Part shown: piece after piece, positions 50,399-64,000 of the stretch
How the letters are laid out: the number at the start of each line of letters is the position of its first letter
Numbering within the stretch: position 1 is the first letter of the stretch
Source: Pseudomonas peli
GTDB taxonomy: Bacteria > Pseudomonadota > Gammaproteobacteria > Pseudomonadales > Pseudomonadaceae
Length of the DNA: 64,000 bases
NCBI RefSeq assembly: GCF_900099645.1
Contig: NZ_FMTL01000001.1
Location: 868,001 to 932,000 of the forward strand
Direction of reading: 5' to 3'
Position numbers and translations under genes: made by a program
The notes under the pieces: generated by a model
What the model saw: only the letters and a program-made list of their open reading frames with translations
Told to the model about the DNA's origin: nothing
Databases searched by the model: none

Positions 50399-51274
50399 TC
50401 ACTGCACGACAGCGGTTTCAGCCGCTGCGGGCGCTACCGGCTCACGCCATGCCACGGCAAGACCGTTGGCATAGCGCAGATCGATCCGCGCAATATTCGC
50501 TTGTTGCTCTTTCAAGGCCTTGTCGTAAATGGCCGTGAAGCGCCGCATTTTTTCCACCAGGTGGTCACGCCCCAGCAGCAGTTCAATGCCCTGCCCAGTG
50601 GAGAGGAACCAGCTGCCGCGTTCACGCAGCTCTAATCGCGCCACGGAAAAACCCATGGGCCGCAGCATCTGACTGAGTACCTGGTATTGCTGCATCACCT
50701 GCTGCTGGGCACGACGCGGGCCATACAACTGCGGCAAGTGCTGGTAATTACTGACTTCCTGCGGGGCAAAGGCTTCGCCTTGGTTGTTCAACAGCGCCTC
50801 ATCACCCCAGCGGGCGATCGGCAATTGTTCTTCCAGACGCACCACCAACTGATCCGGCCATATGCGGCGCACCTGAGCGCTGGCAATCCACGGCATCAGC
50901 TCCAGCTCGCGGCGCAGGCTGAGCAGGTCGACACTGAAAAAGCTCGCACTGGCATAAGGCGCAATGCGCTCCTGCACCGCCTGCTGGTTGACGTAGCTGA
51001 GGTCGCCCTCAACGCTGATCCGCGCAATCGGCTGATCGGCATAGGGCAACGCACGCAACGACAACTCATAGGTGCCGTAGCCCAACGCAAGCAGCAACAG
51101 CGGCCAGGTCAGGCGCTTCAGCCAGCTGCCCATGCCAGTTAAACGGGCTTTCGGCAGGCTCAAGCGCAGGCTGATCGGCTCCTTGGCCACCAAACGGCTG
51201 GCGCCGCGCTGCGCAGGCTTACCGCGCACGGGGGCGCGGTTCGAGCCTGGCTGGTGACGCAAGGTGGCCGTCAT
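50399..51274 (-). CDS. ftsQ: Cell division protein FtsQ
   Basis: A 291-aa bitopic divisome protein. A basic cytoplasmic tail of about 50 residues, one membrane helix (about 52-72, [18 protein letters not shown]), then the periplasmic POTRA domain ([20 protein letters not shown]) and the beta-domain ([20 protein letters not shown]). It bridges FtsL/FtsB to FtsA/FtsZ. It starts three bases after the ddl stop. Confidence 0.95.
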   Translation of the reverse strand: MTATLRHQPGSNRAPVRGKPAQRGASRLVAKEPISLRLSLPKARLTGMGSWLKRLTWPLLLLALGYGTYELSLRALPYADQPIARISVEGDLSYVNQQAVQERIAPYASASFFSVDLLSLRRELELMPWIASAQVRRIWPDQLVVRLEEQLPIARWGDEALLNNQGEAFAPQEVSNYQHLPQLYGPRRAQQQVMQQYQVLSQMLRPMGFSVARLELRERGSWFLSTGQGIELLLGRDHLVEKMRRFTAIYDKALKEQQANIARIDLRYANGLAVAWREPVAPAAAETAVVQ

Positions 51275-51277
51275 GAC

Positions 51278-53668
<2,391 letters not shown>

Positions 53669-53676
<8 letters not shown>

Positions 53677-54739
53677 GGGCCACCTCCAGGCAGATATCGA
53701 CAACGGTGCAGGTTGCATCGGGCTTGGCCAGACGACGAGCCGTCTGCGCCATTTGAGTGAGTTGTTCGGGGTGCATCAAAACCTCGGTCAGCTGCGCGGC
53801 CAGCTTGGCGGCGTCAGTGGAACGTTGTGGCAGAAGTACGGCAGCGCCGGCACTGGCCAGATAATCGGCATTACGGGTCTGGTGATCATCGATCGCGTGC
53901 GGCAGCGGCAGCAGGAAGGCTGGCAGACCCGCGGCGGCCAGCTCGCTGACGGTCAGCGCGCCGGATCGGCACACCACCAGATCGGCCCAGGCATAGGCCC
54001 GCGCCATGTCCTTGATAAACGGCGCGACCTGCGCTTCGACGTCAACCGCGCGATAGCGTTCAGCAGTAATTGCATCATGTTGCTTGCCGGCCTGATGGAA
54101 CACTTCAGGGCGCAGCTCAGCGGCTACCAGCGCCAGGGCTTCGGGCAGTAATTTATTCAACGGTTCGGCGCCCAGGCTGCCGCCAAGCACCAGCAAACGC
54201 GGCTGGCGGTTGCGCAGCGAATCACGCGGGGTTTCCAGAAACAGCTCTTCACGCACCGGATTACCGGTAGTGCGGCGCTTGTCGCTGTTACCAAAGGTAT
54301 TCGGGAAGGCTTCGCAGACGCGGCTGGCGAACGGCACCAGGCTGCGGTTAGCGGTACCGGCGACAGCATTCTGCTCGTGGATGATCAGCGGCGCGCCGCT
54401 CATGCGCGCGGCCAGGCCGCCAGGACCGGTGACATAACCGCCCATGCCCAGCACACAGACCGGCTGCAGTTCACGCATCACCTTGCGTGCCTGGAACAGC
54501 GCCTTGATCAGCTGGAACGGTGCTTTCAGCAGCGACAGCTTGCCCTTGCCACGCAAGCCAGTGACGTCGATCAGGTGCAGCGGCAGACCGGCCGCCGGCA
54601 CCAATTCATTCTCGATACCACGCGGCGTACCCAACCAATGCACGCTGTAACCACGCGCCTTGAACTCGCGGGCGCAGGCCAGCGCTGGGAATACGTGCCC
54701 GCCAGTGCCGCCGGCCATGATCAGCACATTACCGCGCAT
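53669..54739 (-). CDS. murG: Undecaprenyl-PP-MurNAc-pentapeptide GlcNAc transferase MurG
   Basis: A 356-aa membrane-associated glycosyltransferase (GT28) that converts lipid I to lipid II. The glycine-rich N-terminal loop [14 protein letters not shown] and the acceptor-site [14 protein letters not shown], plus the UDP-GlcNAc-binding [16 protein letters not shown], are present. The ATG at 54739 follows a perfect GAGGAGG; the frame continues upstream inside ftsW but is not used. It overlaps the ftsW end by 11 bases. Confidence 0.97.
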
Positions 54740-55958
54740 GCTGAACCTCCTCGGCGGACTGGCCTTCGAAGAAATCTGACTCTTTAAAGTCAACGTCTTC
54801 ATTGCCCAACTGGGTACGACGCTCCCACTCGATACGCAGCAGCAGCGCCAGGCTGACGCAGCAGATCACCAGCGAGCTGCCGCCGTAGCTGAGGAATGGC
54901 AGAGTCAGGCCCTTGGTCGGCAGCAGGCCAACGTTCACGCCGATATTGATCAGCACCTGACCGATCCACAGGAACGCCAAACCGTAGGCCACATAGGCCG
55001 AGAAAAACTGCTTGGCCTTCTCCGCCCATAGGCCGATATACAGGGCGCGCACGCTGACGAAAACGAACAGGGCGACGGTGATCAGTGCGCCAACCATGCC
55101 CAGCTCTTCGGCCAGTACGGCAAACACGAAGTCGGTATGTGCTTCCGGCAGGTAGAACTGTTTCTGCACGCTGTTGCCCAGACCGACGCCGAACCATTCA
55201 CCACGGCCGAAGGCGATCAGCGCCTGGCTCAGCTGGTAACCGGCACCGTACTGATCAGCCCAGGGGTCGACGAAGTTGGTCAGACGCTCCAGGCGATAGG
55301 CCTGGCTGGTCATCACCAGCACGCCAAGGCCAAGAACGCAGGCCGCCAGCGGAATAAAGCGCAGCAGGTTGACCCCACCGAGGAACAGCATGGCGATGGC
55401 CGCGCCAACCAGTACCACGGTGGCGCCGAAGTCTGGCTCGGCCAGTAGCAGTGCGGCAATCGGGCCCAGCACCAGCATCGGCTTGATAAAGCCGGTGAGC
55501 TTCTCGCGCACTTCTTCCTGGCGACGCACCAGGTAGGCGGCGATAAACATCACGCTAAACAGCTTGGCCAACTCGGACGGCTGCAGGTTGAACACGCCCA
55601 GGCCGATCCAGCGCTTAGCACCGTTGACCTCACGACCAATGCCCGGCAGCAGTACCAGAATCAGCAACACCACCGCCGCCAGCAGCAGCATGCCGCTGTA
55701 ACGCTGCCACAGCGCCATCGGCACCAGCAGGGTCACCAGCGCAGCGCCCAGGCCAATGGCCAGATAAATCAGGTGGCGAATCATGTGATAGAGCGGGTTG
55801 CCCGATTGCACTGCCGCCACTTCCGAAGAGGCCGAGGCGATCATCACCAAACCCAAGCCGAGCAGCGCCAGGCAACCGGCCAGCAGCGGGAAGTCGATAT
55901 CGATACCGCGACGGGTATGCAGCGGCGAAGGCGCGGCGAGCAGGCGGGCCAGCATCAT
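54729..55958 (-). CDS. ftsW: Septal peptidoglycan glycosyltransferase FtsW (SEDS)
   Basis: A 409-aa SEDS-family membrane protein with about ten helices that polymerises lipid II at the septum together with FtsI. The GAGYQLSQALIAFGRGEWFGVGLGNS region with the conserved PEAHTDFVFAVLAEELG loop containing the catalytic Asp is intact, as is the C-terminal LPFLSYGGSS. The first of two consecutive ATGs (55958) has GGAGG 7 nt upstream; the murD stop overlaps here by four bases. Confidence 0.96.
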   Translation of the reverse strand: MMLARLLAAPSPLHTRRGIDIDFPLLAGCLALLGLGLVMIASASSEVAAVQSGNPLYHMIRHLIYLAIGLGAALVTLLVPMALWQRYSGMLLLAAVVLLILVLLPGIGREVNGAKRWIGLGVFNLQPSELAKLFSVMFIAAYLVRRQEEVREKLTGFIKPMLVLGPIAALLLAEPDFGATVVLVGAAIAMLFLGGVNLLRFIPLAACVLGLGVLVMTSQAYRLERLTNFVDPWADQYGAGYQLSQALIAFGRGEWFGVGLGNSVQKQFYLPEAHTDFVFAVLAEELGMVGALITVALFVFVSVRALYIGLWAEKAKQFFSAYVAYGLAFLWIGQVLINIGVNVGLLPTKGLTLPFLSYGGSSLVICCVSLALLLRIEWERRTQLGNEDVDFKESDFFEGQSAEEVQHAR

Positions 55959-57301
55959 TGCAAAGCCTCCACTGCCTGGGCGAACAGACGCCCGCGCTCT
56001 TCAAAATTCTTGAACATGTCCAGGCTGGCGCAGGCCGGCGACAGCAGTACGGCATCGCCCTGTTCAGCCAGTTCGGCGGAGCGCTGTACGGCCTCTTCCA
56101 GGGTCTTGACCCGGATCAGCGGTGCGGCGTCGCCCAGCGCCTCAGCCAGCAGCTCGGCATCGCGACCGAGTAGCACCACGGCGCGGCAGAACTTACCGAC
56201 CGGAGCTTTCAGGGCTGAGAAATCCGCGCCCTTGCCATCGCCACCGGCGATCAGCACCAGCTTACCGCTGATATCCGCGCCCAGGCCTTCGATGGCCGCC
56301 AGCGCGGCACCGACGTTGGTAGCCTTGGAATCATCGTAGTAGCTCACGGCATTACCCTCGCCAACCCACTGGCAGCGATGCGGCAGGCCAGCGAACTGCT
56401 TGAGGGTTGCCAACATCGGCTCGAACGGCAGGCCCACGGCATGGCCAAGGGCCAAGGCCGCCAGGGCGTTGGATTGGTTATGCGCACCACGGATTTTCAG
56501 CTCACGCACCGGCAGCAAGCTGTCGAACTGGTAAGCCAGGGACTTCTCGCCGTTTTCTTCCAGCAGGCCGAAACGCTTGAAGTCCGGCTTGCCCAAGCCG
56601 AAGTACCAGCATGGCAGTTGATCGGCCACCAGCGGACGCGACAAGGCGTCATCGCGGTTCACCACCACCTGACGCGCGCCACGGAAGATTCGGTGCTTGG
56701 CCAGGTGATAAGCCGGCAGATCGGCGTAGCGATCCATATGGTCTTCGCTGATGTTCAGGCAGGTTGCCACTTCAGCGTTGAGCTGGTCGGTGGTTTCCAG
56801 CTGGAAGCTCGACAGCTCCATGACATACAGCTCGATCTCATCATTCAGCAGGTCCAGCGCCGGCGTACCCAGATTACCGCCGACGGCGACCTTCTTGCCG
56901 GCCGCTGCGGCCATTTCGCCAACCAGTGTGGTCACGGTGCTTTTCGCGTTGGACCCGGTAATCGCCACGATCGGGGCCTTGGCATAACGAGCGAACAGGT
57001 CGATATCACCCGACAGCTTGACCCCGCGCGCAGCAGCCGCCTGCAGCGCCGGGGTGGCGATGGCCAGGCCCGGACTGACCAGCAGCTCGCTGGCGCGGCA
57101 GAGGAATTCCACATCCAGTTCGCCACAACGCACTTCCACCTGCGGGAACTGCTCACGCAAGGTGGCGAGCTCCGGCGGATTGGCACGGGTGTCGACCACA
57201 GCAAACGGCAGACCCTGGCGTGCGAGGAAACGCACCAGGGACATGCCGCTCTTGCCGAGGCCGACAACGATGCGGAAGTGGTCAGAAGCGATCAGGGTCA
57301 T
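55955..57301 (-). CDS. murD: UDP-MurNAc-L-Ala:D-glutamate ligase MurD
   Basis: A 448-aa Mur ligase. It begins MTLIASDHFRIVVGLGKSGMS with the UDP-substrate Rossmann domain, the ATP loop VAITGSNAKSTVTTLVGEM (about residue 115, GSNAKST variant typical of MurD), and the C-terminal domain with YDDSKATN. The start at 57301 is preferred over the slightly longer frame for its family-typical opening. It lies 21 bases after mraY. Confidence 0.96.
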   Translation of the reverse strand: MTLIASDHFRIVVGLGKSGMSLVRFLARQGLPFAVVDTRANPPELATLREQFPQVEVRCGELDVEFLCRASELLVSPGLAIATPALQAAAARGVKLSGDIDLFARYAKAPIVAITGSNAKSTVTTLVGEMAAAAGKKVAVGGNLGTPALDLLNDEIELYVMELSSFQLETTDQLNAEVATCLNISEDHMDRYADLPAYHLAKHRIFRGARQVVVNRDDALSRPLVADQLPCWYFGLGKPDFKRFGLLEENGEKSLAYQFDSLLPVRELKIRGAHNQSNALAALALGHAVGLPFEPMLATLKQFAGLPHRCQWVGEGNAVSYYDDSKATNVGAALAAIEGLGADISGKLVLIAGGDGKGADFSALKAPVGKFCRAVVLLGRDAELLAEALGDAAPLIRVKTLEEAVQRSAELAEQGDAVLLSPACASLDMFKNFEERGRLFAQAVEALQ

Positions 57302-57322
57302 GCTGTTATAAGTCCTCAATCC

Positions 57323-58405
57323 TCAACGCAGTTTCAGGGTGGCAAGGCCGATCAGCACCAGAATCACGGTGATGATCCAGAAGCGCACAATCACGCGCGG
57401 CTCAGGCCAGCCTTTCAGTTCAAAGTGGTGATGGATCGGCGCCATGCGGAACACGCGCTTGCCGGTCAGCTTGAAGCTGGCGACCTGGATGATCACCGAC
57501 AGGGTTTCCACTACGAAGATGCCGCCCATGATGAACAGCACCACTTCCTGACGAACAATCACCGCGATGGTGCCCAGGGCCGCGCCCAGCGCCAGCGCAC
57601 CGACATCGCCCATAAACACTTGCGCCGGGTAGGTGTTGAACCAGAGGAAACCGAGGCCAGCACCCACCAAGGCGGCGCAGAAGACAATCAGCTCCCCCGC
57701 ACCCGGCACGTAGGGGATAAACAGATACTCAGCGAACTTCACGTTGCCCGACAGGTAGCAGAAGATTCCCAGGGCGCCGCCGACCATTACGGTCGGCAGA
57801 ATGGCCAGGCCATCGAGGCCGTCAGTCAGGTTGACCGCATTGCTCGAGCCGACGATCACGAAGTAGGTCAGCACCACGAAGCCCAGGCCCAGCTCCAGGC
57901 TGAAGTCCTTGAGCATCGGCAGAATCAGGGTGGTTTCCACCGGGCTCTGCGCGGTCATATAAAGGAAGAACGCAGCACCGAGGCCGAACACCGACTGCCA
58001 GAAGTATTTCCAGCGGCTCGGCAGCCCTTTGGAGTTCCTCTCGATCACCTTGCGGTAGTCATCCACCCAGCCGATGGCGCCGAACAGCAGGGTTACGGCC
58101 AGCACCACCCAGACGTAGCGGTTGGACAGGTCAGCCCAGAGCAGGGTGCTGACGGCGATGGCCGAGAGAATCAGCGCGCCACCCATGGTTGGAGTGCCTT
58201 TCTTCGACAGGTGCGACTGCGGGCCGTCGTTACGTACCGACTGGCCGATCTGACGAATCTGCAGGGTGCGGATCATCCACGGGCCCAGCCACAACGACAG
58301 GGCCAGGGCGGTAAGCACGCCGAGGATGCCGCGCAGTGTCAGGTACTGAAACACTGCGAAACCCTTGTGGAACTGTTGCAGGTACTCCGCCAGCAGCAGC
58401 AGCAT
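57323..58405 (-). CDS. mraY: Phospho-MurNAc-pentapeptide translocase MraY
   Basis: A 360-aa ten-helix membrane enzyme that moves phospho-MurNAc-pentapeptide to undecaprenyl phosphate, forming lipid I. Conserved elements: [13 protein letters not shown] near residue 75, the catalytic/Mg region [13 protein letters not shown] (Asp pair about residue 195), and [15 protein letters not shown] near the end. Its ATG overlaps the murF stop by one base (TAATG), indicating coupling. Confidence 0.98.
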   Translation of the reverse strand: MLLLLAEYLQQFHKGFAVFQYLTLRGILGVLTALALSLWLGPWMIRTLQIRQIGQSVRNDGPQSHLSKKGTPTMGGALILSAIAVSTLLWADLSNRYVWVVLAVTLLFGAIGWVDDYRKVIERNSKGLPSRWKYFWQSVFGLGAAFFLYMTAQSPVETTLILPMLKDFSLELGLGFVVLTYFVIVGSSNAVNLTDGLDGLAILPTVMVGGALGIFCYLSGNVKFAEYLFIPYVPGAGELIVFCAALVGAGLGFLWFNTYPAQVFMGDVGALALGAALGTIAVIVRQEVVLFIMGGIFVVETLSVIIQVASFKLTGKRVFRMAPIHHHFELKGWPEPRVIVRFWIITVILVLIGLATLKLR

Positions 58406-59775
58406 TAGTGAATCTCCCCGGATGTGCCACACAGCGCCGCGACGACGTTTTCCATCGCGGCGCTGCGTGAACCTTTAATTAGAAGGGTGGTGTCGCCCTG
58501 CTCGCCTTGCAGCGCAGCAATCAGGCTGGCCTGGTCGGCAAAATGCCGACCCTGTGTGCCGAATTCTTCAATGGCATACGCCATCAGCGGGCCAACGGCA
58601 TACACAGCATCAACCTTACCGAGCGCATAGCTGCCGACCTGGCGATGGCCCTGCTCGGCCCACGCGCCCAGCTCGCCGATATCGCCCAGCACCAGCACAC
58701 GGCGGCCAGGAAAACCGGCCAGGATATCGATGGCTGCGCAGACGGATGTCGGATTGGCGTTGTAGCTGTCGTCGATCACCCGCAGGCCGTTCGGCGCAAT
58801 CTGCGCAACGGCGCGGCCTTTGACCGGTTGCAGACTTTCCAGCCCGGCCTTGATCGCCGCAGGGACCAGGCCCAGCGCCTGGGCAGCCGCAGCAGCAGCC
58901 AGGGCATTAGCGACGTTGTGTTCGCCGAGCAAGTTGAGCTGAATACGTGCCTGGCCGCAGGCGCAATGCAGGGTAAAGGCTGAGCAGCCACGGGCGTCGC
59001 GGGCCAGTTCGCTGGCATAAACGTCAGCCGCCGGATTAACCAGGGCGAAACTGCTGACGCGGCGACCTTTGGCGCGCTGCTGCCAGATGGCAAAGGCCCG
59101 ATCATCAAGGTTGAGCACGGCCACACCGCTTTCGCTCAGGCCTTCGAGTATCTCGCCCTTGGCTTCAACAATTTTCTCAGGGCCGCCGAATTCGCCGACA
59201 TGCGCAGTCCCGGCATTATTCAGCACGGCCACTTGCGGCAGGGTCAGGCCAACGGTGTAGGCAATCTCGCCGACATGGTTGGCGCCCAGCTCGATCACCC
59301 CTGCAACATGCTCAGGTGCCAGCTCCAGCAGGGTCAGCGGTGCGCCAAGGTCGTTATTCAGGTTGCCACGGGTGGCAAGCACCGGACCTTGAAGGCCCTC
59401 GCGCAGGATGCTGGCGAGCATTTCCTTGACGGTGGTCTTGCCGCTGGAGCCGGTAATCGCCACCACAGGCGCGTTGAACGCCTGACGATTGAGCGCACCC
59501 AACTGACCCAGGGCCAGACGGGTATCGGCGACCAGCAGTTGCGGTAGCGGCGCATCCGCCACTTCACGCTCGACCAGTGCCGCCACAGCACCTTTGCTGG
59601 CGACTTCAGCCAGGTAGTCATGACCATCAAAGCGCGGACCGGCCAGGGCGACGAATAGCTGGCCCGGCTGAATCGCCCGGCTGTCGCTGCTAACTGCGCT
59701 GAATGCCACATCGGGGCCGATCACCCGCGCGCTCAATGGACCAGCCACGTCGCTCAACCGCAGCGCCTTAAGCAT
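58405..59775 (-). CDS. murF: UDP-MurNAc-tripeptide D-Ala-D-Ala ligase MurF
   Basis: A 456-aa Mur ligase adding the D-Ala-D-Ala dipeptide made by Ddl. The [18 protein letters not shown] segment, ATP loop [16 protein letters not shown] (about residue 108), the conserved [10 protein letters not shown] and [12 protein letters not shown], and the C-terminal domain are in order. The ATG at 59775 ([14 protein letters not shown]) gives the family length; it overlaps the murE end by eight bases. Confidence 0.97.
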   Translation of the reverse strand: MLKALRLSDVAGPLSARVIGPDVAFSAVSSDSRAIQPGQLFVALAGPRFDGHDYLAEVASKGAVAALVEREVADAPLPQLLVADTRLALGQLGALNRQAFNAPVVAITGSSGKTTVKEMLASILREGLQGPVLATRGNLNNDLGAPLTLLELAPEHVAGVIELGANHVGEIAYTVGLTLPQVAVLNNAGTAHVGEFGGPEKIVEAKGEILEGLSESGVAVLNLDDRAFAIWQQRAKGRRVSSFALVNPAADVYASELARDARGCSAFTLHCACGQARIQLNLLGEHNVANALAAAAAAQALGLVPAAIKAGLESLQPVKGRAVAQIAPNGLRVIDDSYNANPTSVCAAIDILAGFPGRRVLVLGDIGELGAWAEQGHRQVGSYALGKVDAVYAVGPLMAYAIEEFGTQGRHFADQASLIAALQGEQGDTTLLIKGSRSAAMENVVAALCGTSGEIH

Positions 59776-61230
59776 GCGCCACCTCCCATGCGGCCAAAGC
59801 GTTGGCCGCTTCGACCAGGTCGGAGAATGGCTGACGCACGCCGTTGATTTCCTGATAGTCCTCATGCCCCTTACCGGCCAGCACCAGTACATCATCGGCA
59901 GACGCGCTGGCGATTAGCTGAGCAATCGCCTGACCACGGCCATGGACGAACTGCACGGCCTCAGGTGTGACGAAACCTGCTCGAATGTCACTGAAAATCT
60001 TTGCCGGCGCTTCGGTGCGGGGATTGTCATCGGTGACCAGCACTGCATCGGCTAGACGCTCAACCACCGCGGCCATCAGCGGGCGCTTACCGTTGTCACG
60101 GTCGCCACCACAGCCGAACAGGCAAAGCAGGCGGCCTTTAACATGCGGACGCAGGGCTTCGAGAACTTTTTCCAAAGCATCCGGAGTGTGTGCGTAGTCC
60201 ACCACCACCAGCGGCTGCTTGCCGCCCCCCAAACGCTGCATACGACCGATAGGGCCTTTCAGCTGCGGCAGCACCTGGAGAATTTCGTCCAGTGGGTAAT
60301 CCAGCCCCAGCAGCGTGCCGACCACTGCCAGCAGGTTGCTCAGATTGAAGCGCCCGAGCAGCGAGCTGCGCAGGCTACCTTCGCCGCGCGGGGTGACCAG
60401 CGTGGCGCGCACGCCCTGCTCGTCAAACTGCGCATCGCGGCAATACAGGTAGGCTTCTGCATCGCTCAGGCTGTAGCTGATCAGGCGCGACTCGTGCTCG
60501 GCAGCTGCCAGCTCACGGCCAAAGGCATCGTCCAGATTGAGCACCCGGCAACGCAGGCCCGACCAGGTAAACAACGCGGCTTTCGCCTCGGCGTAGGCTT
60601 GCATCGAGCCGTGATAGTCCAGGTGATCACGGGACAGGTTGGTCAGCACCGCCACATCAAATGCCAGCGCGGCAACGCGGCCCTGGTGCAGGCCGTGGGA
60701 CGACACTTCCATCGCCACCGCGCGCGCGCCGGCGTTTTTCATGTCCGCCAATGTCGCCTGCACGCCGATCGGATCCGGCGTGGTATGACGGCCCTGTTCA
60801 AGCGCGCCATAAAAGCCATTGCCGAGCGTGCCGACGATGCCGCAGCGCTCGCCCAGCAGGTCCAGAGCTTGTGCCAACAACTGGCTGACGCTGGTCTTGC
60901 CGTTGGTGCCCGTAATACCGATCAAATGCAGGCCACGGCTTGGCTCGCCATAGAAGCGCCCAGCAATCGCCGACAGCTGATTGGCCAGGCCCTTGAGCGC
61001 GACCAATTCAGCGCTGTGCGCGGTCATCACCGCGGCACCTTCGGCTTCATAAGCCACGGCGGCGGCGCCACGGGCAACCGCATCAGCGATATGCACGCGC
61101 CCATCCTGCTGGGTGCCGGGCACGGCCAGAAACAGGTCACCCGGACGCACCTTGCGGCTGTCCAGGGTCAATTCACGAATCAGTGTCGAGCTGGCGGCTT
61201 GCGGCAGTAACTGATTAAGGGGCATGGGCA

Positions 61231-61231
<1 letters not shown>
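59768..61231 (-). CDS. murE: UDP-MurNAc-dipeptide:meso-diaminopimelate ligase MurE
   Basis: A 487-aa Mur ligase. TLDSRKVRPGDLFLAVPG, the ATP loop GITGTNGKTSVSQLLA (about residue 107), the carbamylated-Lys region and the amino-acid selectivity motif DDNPRTEAP (DNPR, meso-DAP specific) are all present, so the peptidoglycan is of the A1-gamma meso-DAP type. The start at 61231 overlaps the ftsI stop by one base; an alternative ATG is at 61225. Confidence 0.97.
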
Positions 61232-63256
<2,025 letters not shown>

Positions 63257-63260
<4 letters not shown>

Positions 63261-64000
63261 CGCACTTTCTCTGCAATGCGCATCACCGCACTGCGCGAAC
63301 GCGGGTTGGCTGCGAGCTCGGCTTCGGAGGCAAATACCGGTTTACCAATCAGCTTCAAGCGTGGTTCGAAGGCTTTCGGGATGATCGGCAGATCGCGCGG
63401 CAGCTTGTCCATCTCACCCTTGGCATGCTTGCGCATAAAGAGTTTGACGATGCGGTCTTCCAGCGAGTGGAAGCTGATCACCACCAGGCGGCCGCCCACT
63501 TCGAGGTTCTCCAGAGCGGCTTCAAGGCCGCTTTCCAGATCGCCCAATTCATTGTTGATGTAGATGCGCAGGCCCTGGAAGGCGCGAGTTGCCGGATTCT
63601 TGCCCTTTTCCCAGGCCGGATTGGCGACGGTCAGCACCTGAGCCAGGTCGGCGGTGCGGGTAAACGGCTGCTCAGCGCGGCGCAACACCACGGCACGGGC
63701 CATACGCTTGGCGAAGCGCTCTTCGCCGTACTCTTTGAAGACCCGCGCGATTTCTTCTTCGGCGGCGCTGGCAATAAAGTCGGCGGCGCTAACGCCCGCA
63801 TCCGGGTTCATGCGCATATCCAGCGGGCCGTCATTCATAAAGCTGAAGCCGCGCTCGGCGTCATCCAGCTGCGGCGACGACACACCGAGATCAAGCAGAA
63901 TGCCGCTGACTTTGCCTGCCAGAGCGCGCTGTACCAATTCGTCACCCAGCTCGGCAAAGCTGCGCTGCACAACGACAAAGCGGCCGTCTTCGGCCGCCAG
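63257..64000 (-). CDS. rsmH: 16S rRNA (cytosine-1402-N4) methyltransferase RsmH, 5' part missing
   Basis: The visible 247 residues are the C-terminal four-fifths of RsmH (MraW); the frame runs off the window end, so the start lies outside. Conserved stretches include [42 protein letters not shown] and [16 protein letters not shown]. It methylates 16S rRNA C1402 and is the second gene of the dcw cluster after mraZ. The SAM-binding start (THGGHS type) is not in view. It overlaps the ftsL start by four bases. Confidence 0.96.

Noticed and set aside
56378..58408. 676-codon plus-strand frame across murD and mraY
   Set aside because: It spans two well-conserved genes on the other strand, and its translation is His/Gln-rich without recognisable domains.

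Overview
The window is a stretch of a Pseudomonas chromosome (Gammaproteobacteria, Pseudomonadaceae). Gene content and order follow the region I remember from P. aeruginosa PAO1 (about PA4362 to PA4420): argP-ACT-argO, sodB, bifA, lemA, icmP, mexVW, groESL, fxsA, ampG, inaA, yajQ, panE, argJ, secA, lpxC and the dcw cell-wall/division cluster. It differs by carrying an ammonium transporter pair, a chemoreceptor and an imelysin/di-haem locus, so I read it as a non-aeruginosa Pseudomonas sensu lato. No rRNA, tRNA, CRISPR array, IS element, prophage or integrase was seen; this is core chromosome.

Layout. 1-3258: tail of a saccharopine-dehydrogenase-like gene, the ArgP regulator, an ACT protein and the ArgO exporter, then sodB. 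3319-5260 (minus): an orphan AmtB transporter with a coupled unknown gene, under a near-perfect sigma-54 promoter. 5517-9113: c-di-GMP phosphodiesterase BifA, then a GIDE-domain/EF-hand protein and LemA on the other strand. 9314-14526: an imelysin lipoprotein, a di-haem lipoprotein, a second imelysin and a Tat-exported DUF1513 protein, with two Fur-box-like sites; probably an envelope iron-handling locus. 14717-20743: a chemoreceptor with a FliA-type promoter, then the MexVW-type RND efflux pair. 20818-24305: a small secreted protein, a gene-free stretch, groESL behind a heat-shock promoter, fxsA. 24369-31037: HugZ-like protein, SDR, two tandem DUF481 proteins, alkyltransferase-like protein, AmpG, InaA. 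31050-37155: MscS channel, YajQ, a REC/degenerate-GGDEF regulator, PanE, a sensor kinase and a PduO-type adenosyltransferase. 37300-46793: pseudouridine synthase, HPP-CBS membrane protein, Nudix/ThiE-like fusion, GST, ArgJ, SecA, an M23 peptidase and a DciA-like protein.

46876-64000 (all minus) is the dcw cluster, in transcription order rsmH (cut by the window end), ftsL, ftsI, murE, murF, mraY, murD, ftsW, murG, murC, ddl, ftsQ, ftsA, ftsZ, then lpxC. Most joints overlap by 1-8 bases, so it behaves as one long operon making lipid II and the divisome, with lpxC adding lipid A synthesis.

The most unexpected signal is not a gene. Two copies of an approximately 145-bp palindromic element (25959-26105 and 37158-37301) each fill the gap between a convergent gene pair. 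They share end blocks and a 27-nt core, but their stem arms have unrelated sequences that remain self-complementary in each copy.
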